Part shown: positions 60,117-64,000 of the stretch, piece after piece | Numbering within the stretch: position 1 is the stretch's first letter | Layout of the letters: each line of letters opens with the position of its first letter | The notes under the pieces: generated by a model | The model's database searches: none | Told to the model about the DNA's origin: nothing | The model's input: the letters and a program-made list of their open reading frames with translations, nothing else | NCBI RefSeq assembly: GCF_020921035.1 | Contig: NC_063153.1 | Location: forward strand, 9,548,001 to 9,612,000 | Direction of reading: 5' to 3' | Length of the DNA stretch: 64,000 nt | DNA from: Rhodamnia argentea | Taxonomy: Eukaryota; Streptophyta; Magnoliopsida; Myrtales; Myrtaceae | Translations under genes and position numbers: made by a program

Positions 60117-63100
60117 ATGCTACGCACGCGAGGACGTAACGACTTAGACGGTGGTGGAGACGAACCCCAGGAAGAAATGCAACGAATGGAGTCATCCACG
60201 GCCCATCAAGAGGACGTCGAGGTCTCTCGACCGAACGTTGAGGAGCCAAGGAGAAATCCAGAAATGACGCCTGTCATGCTAACATCGATAAGGCGAACCA
60301 TCGAAGAAGTCCAGAACGAGTTTGCTGATCACATGGTCCAGCGGATGACCGAGGTTGTCGGGCCATTAATCATCAACACGTATCACGAATGTGCTGCAGG
60401 ACAACATGGGATTACAATTAACCCACCTCATACTCAAGAAGGGAATGGTTTCGTACCAGCAGCAAGTGGCGGTTTACCAAGAACAACATCGCCAAATATA
60501 GGCCTTGCATGACAGAATACTCGGCCTTTAGCACCTCCGCGGATTCCGCAACGAGGGGAGGCGTTACGGGCCAACGAACCTAGACCCCCGGTAAATGCAG
60601 ACACTGGTATGTTTCCTAAACATCCTATTTGACAAGATATACCCGCAGATACCGTTATGTTTCCGGGACACCCTGTTCGACAAGACGAGAATATTGCTCG
60701 TCAGGAGGTAGCCGCCCAACATAATCCTGTCCCTATCAATGAACAACCGGTACCCATGATTATCGAAAATCAGGGGGCAGCGCCCTTTAGGGGGCAAGAC
60801 CAATTATCCCAAGTCAGGGGGCAAGGACAAGATGGACACCGGGCCATACGACCCGGATATCGCCAGATGAATCGGGCCCTACAACCACCAGGTCCCGAGC
60901 CAATGTTTTAGCCTGTTGTGCAACCCATTTATCATCCGCCACAACCTGTATATCAAATGCCATATCAACCGCAGTACCATCAGCCAGTGTTTGACCAGGC
61001 ACCCGTATACATTGACCCAATGGTAGGATACCGGGCTAATGTTTACCGAAAACCGTAGCCGGATTGGATGGATACAATCCCGTATCCAAGAGGGTTTAAA
61101 ATACCCGAGTTCACACTTTTTTCTGGCGAGGATGATCGGTCCACATATGAACATATCAATCGTTTTCTAGCACTATGTGGAGATGCTACACATGCGGATC
61201 ACTGGAAATTAAGGCTCTTTCCATTATCCTTGTCAAAAACAGCCTTTACGTGGTATACCGCACTACCACCCAATTCGGTGTTGACATGGGAGCAGATGGA
61301 AAGTTTGTTTCATGGCCAATTTCAAAGGGCGGTATCGAACTTGTCAGCAGCGGATTTGTCGACAATGAAGCAAATGACAAACGAGACGGTCGACCGGTTT
61401 ATTGCAAGGTTTAAACGGGCTAGGAACAAATGTTTAGTTCCTTTATCAGAAAAGACGTTTGCTGAGTTTGCTTTCAACGGATTGAAGTTCGAAATACGAG
61501 ATAGGATGGTGGGTCATCCATGTGCAGATCTATTTGAACTATCCACGATGGCAACAAAGCACGAAAGTCCGCTCAAGGAAAAAGACAAAAGGCATACCCG
61601 AAGAGGAGATATAAGTTTTGTCGGGCCACCCGATTTCGACGAAGAATCAATGGATCCTGTCGAAGTAGCCGTCGCCCAATTAACCATCGACAAGCCATAC
61701 ACTTGCCAAGCACTGAAGCCAGCAAGGATGAAAGAAAAGTCAACTATAATGGCTAAAGCAAAAGAGGCAGTGTACTATTCATTCGATGCAAATCGGGCGG
61801 AAGAAATTTTCGACATACTACCGGGTGACGGACAAATCAGGCTAACAGAAGGACGTAAGATACCGTCCAAAGAAGAATTAGCGGGGAAGAAGTATTGCAA
61901 ATGGCACCACTCATGGAGCCATAACACATCGGATTGTTTAGTCCTCAAAAAGAACATTCAAGAAGCAATTCGACAAGAAAAGATCAAATTTGCTGAGGAC
62001 AAAGGGAAACCCCCGATGGATGTAGACATCGATCCTTTTCCAGTAATGACTGGAATGGTGTCTTTAAAGCGATCGAGTAAAGGGCATCCGTCAATAAATT
62101 TATGCGCTCATTGCAGGCAAAAGTTGGGAAACATGAGTTCACCCGAGGAAGGGTACCAAAAGGGCGGTTGAATTAGTCGAGAGGACAAGATGCTTTTTCA
62201 CGTCGAAGGTACCGGACCTCGAAGAGATCCCAACTATCGGAGAACTTATAAGTCATTTAAGCAGAGATACGACGAGGGGGATCCTACAATTGGTACTTTA
62301 GGTGAGCCAAGTGGCAAGTTTGATTATTACGTGAGCTATGGTCCACCAATCCCACATCCTCAAGAAAGAATCCACTATGGATGGGGAAAAGAGTTCGACG
62401 TAAATTTTCGACAAGGCCTTCATAAGCCACATCGTCGACGCACTCTTAAGATACCAAGCAACCCTGTCGAGGGATCGTGGTATGAGGTAACGGAAGACCA
62501 AGAAAAGGAGAAAATCTTGACCCGAACTCAGAAGAGAAGGGTGCAAAGAAAGAACAGGGTCCGCATACTACGGCAACAGGAGAATCCAGCCGATTACGAC
62601 TCGATGGCAACAGCTCCTAACCACACCAAACCGAGGAGGCCAAAAAATCTGGTTTGGCGGCGACGATTGGAAAAGACACACCCAGCTCAAGAAAAAGAGG
62701 ACAAGGGTACAAAGACACGTAAAACATCTGCGTCTAGATCTCGATTTAAAACCCCTGCTAGCGAGTCGGTTTTCCCCCTTAGCTCTTGCATGGTATGAGT
62801 TAAATTACCACACGAGTTTCGACTTGAGTCGACCTCAGCTGACGGCGGCGACAAGGAAACGACACAAGAAAAGGAAGGGGCTCGGTTTTGCTTCAGCGAT
62901 GAAGAAACCATGGAATTCAGAAAACCCATGGAGGATCTCCCAAATCATTTGAGGTCGCTCAATATAAATGCCAAGATCAACGGGCGGCCGGTAATGAAAG
63001 TACTGGTGGATGGGGGTTCAACATTAAATCTCATTCCATACCGCTTTTTCAAGAAAATATGAAGGAATAATGACGAAATAATCCCATCGAATATACAGTT

Positions 63101-64000
63101 GTGCGATTTCTTTGGCGAAATTACTCAAGTAAAGGGAGTATATGTCGCCGACCTTACCGTCGGATCTAAAACATCGAGGACGTCCTTTTGCGTTGTCGAC
63201 GCCGACGGATCTTATAACTTGCTGTTAGGACGGGATTGGATACATGGAAACCAATGTGTCCCATCGACACTTCACCGGATGCTAGCATTTTGGAATGGGG
63301 ACAAAGTGGAATATGTAAAAGCAAATCCCTAAACTTGTGTTACCCGGACCCGTATATCCGGCCGGGACAAAGTGATGCCAGATGATTGCCTTCGCATATC
63401 TAAGCCGCCTGAAGTGGACCCAAGAGATATTGCATTCTGCCATTTCGACAAAGGGAGTACCGAATGGATCCCAAGAAAGGAACCGGTGGAACCAATCGAC
63501 CGGTTTTCCAATGGAAAGTCGGTCATTTGCGCAAAACCTCGTCGAGAGGTATGCGGCCTACGGGGCCGAGCAAAGTGATCAAGCCCGAGCTTGCGATGAC
63601 GGCATTTTAGATTTTGAAGACTCACCAATTAAGGAGGACGACAAGGTAATTCAAGCTCAAGACCCACTGGAAGAGGTCAATCTCGGAGATGAGGCCCGTC
63701 CTCAACCTACTTATGTGAGCCAACTACTCGATCGGCGATACAAGGATCAAATGGTAAACCTGTTGAGAAAATATAAGGATTGTTTTGCCTGGAACTACCA
63801 TGAGATGCCTGGTCTTTCGAGGAGCATAGTTGAGCATCGATTGCCAATTAAGAGAGGATTTCGACCACACCAACAGGCCGCTAGAAGATTCGCTCCCGAA
63901 GTGATCCTTAAAGTTAAGGAGGAAATCGAGCATCTCCTTTCAGCTGGATTCATAAGATCGGCAAGGTATGTCGAACGGTTGTCAAATATTGTGCCTGTCA
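60117..64000 (+). pseudogene. Ty3/Gypsy gag-pro-RT frame, interrupted, runs off the window
   Basis: A single reading frame from ATG 60117 carries gag and protease but is cut by stop codons at 60510, 60630, 60909, 61056, 62169, 62796, 63060 and 63330. Gag is recognisable at about 61070-61560 (IPEFTLFSGEDDRSTYEH; DLSTMKQMTNETVDRFIARF). A CHHC-type knuckle-like motif (CKWHHSWSHNTSDC) lies near 61896-61937, and the aspartic protease at 63000-63300 (VLVDGGSTLN; LLLGRDWIHG). The start of reverse transcriptase (CFAWNYHEMPGL; IEHLLSAGFIRS) is in the next frame (+1), so the frame changes within about 63480-63575. The layout suggests the Tat lineage. RNase H, integrase and the 3' LTR are outside the window. 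The copy cannot make its proteins as it stands. Confidence 0.85.
60603..60698 (+). repeat. 48-bp tandem duplication in gag
   Basis: Two 16-codon units begin at the ATGTTTCC of 60609 and 60657. They encode related Met-Phe-Pro...His-Pro peptides. The first unit has TGA where the second has CGA. Confidence 0.7.

Noticed and set aside
1-64000. CRISPR arrays, operons, ribosome-binding sites, prophage
   Set aside because: The window is plant nuclear DNA with spliced genes; none of these features was seen.

Overview
This is nuclear DNA from a flowering plant. The genes are split by GT-AG introns, and their best matches by recognition are plant-only families: CESA, HY5, OCP3, TSO1-like CRC protein, G-type lectin receptor kinases and plant Ran. 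Intron sizes, AT-rich intergenic DNA and gene content point to a eudicot, probably woody. The repeat types made me think of Myrtaceae (Eucalyptus relatives), but that is a weak guess. Nothing suggests bacterial, viral or organellar origin.

Layout, left to right. The first 107 bases hold the first coding exon of a CESA1/10-type cellulose synthase that leaves the window on the left (minus strand). After 5 kb of repeat-rich spacer comes HY5 (5500-7688, minus), then a small MASS-like MAPK substrate gene (10556-10897, minus), then OCP3 (11717-14427, minus). A composite TIR element (16862-18151) precedes a three-exon gene for a conserved multi-pass membrane protein I cannot name (18292-20513, plus). 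A triple RanBP2-type zinc-finger gene lies at 25382-26218 (minus). From 26.5 to 33.6 kb the DNA is almost entirely short TIR, foldback and hAT-like elements, some nested.

A tandem cluster of G-type lectin S-receptor-like kinases follows: a deletion-ridden pseudogene (33637-36032, minus), an intact seven-exon gene (36991-40174, minus, 797 residues), and repeated copies of the upstream flank further right, as if a third unit once existed. An eleven-exon gene for a TSO1/TCX-class CRC transcription factor (43354-50647, plus, 987 residues) comes next. It is followed by a block crowded with GGCCCA/TGGGCC motifs, a dead intron-containing Ran GTPase gene (about 52.9-56.35 kb, minus), a 1.3-kb long-arm inverted-repeat element, and the left end of a Ty3/Gypsy (probably Tat-like) LTR retrotransposon. 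That element has a complete 5' LTR, a primer-binding site and a gag-pro-RT frame riddled with stop codons; it leaves the window on the right.

The genes do not form one pathway. They are independent plant loci for cell wall synthesis, light signalling, defence and plastid function, RNA binding, surface recognition and meristem/cell-cycle transcription. Exon structures were assembled by eye from splice signals and protein similarity held in memory; no alignment or database search was run. I did not find a convincing undescribed biological system. The most notable items are the receptor-kinase cluster with its repeated promoter modules, the inverted-repeat elements, the uncharacterised membrane protein, and the uniform type of stop-creating change in the retrotransposon.
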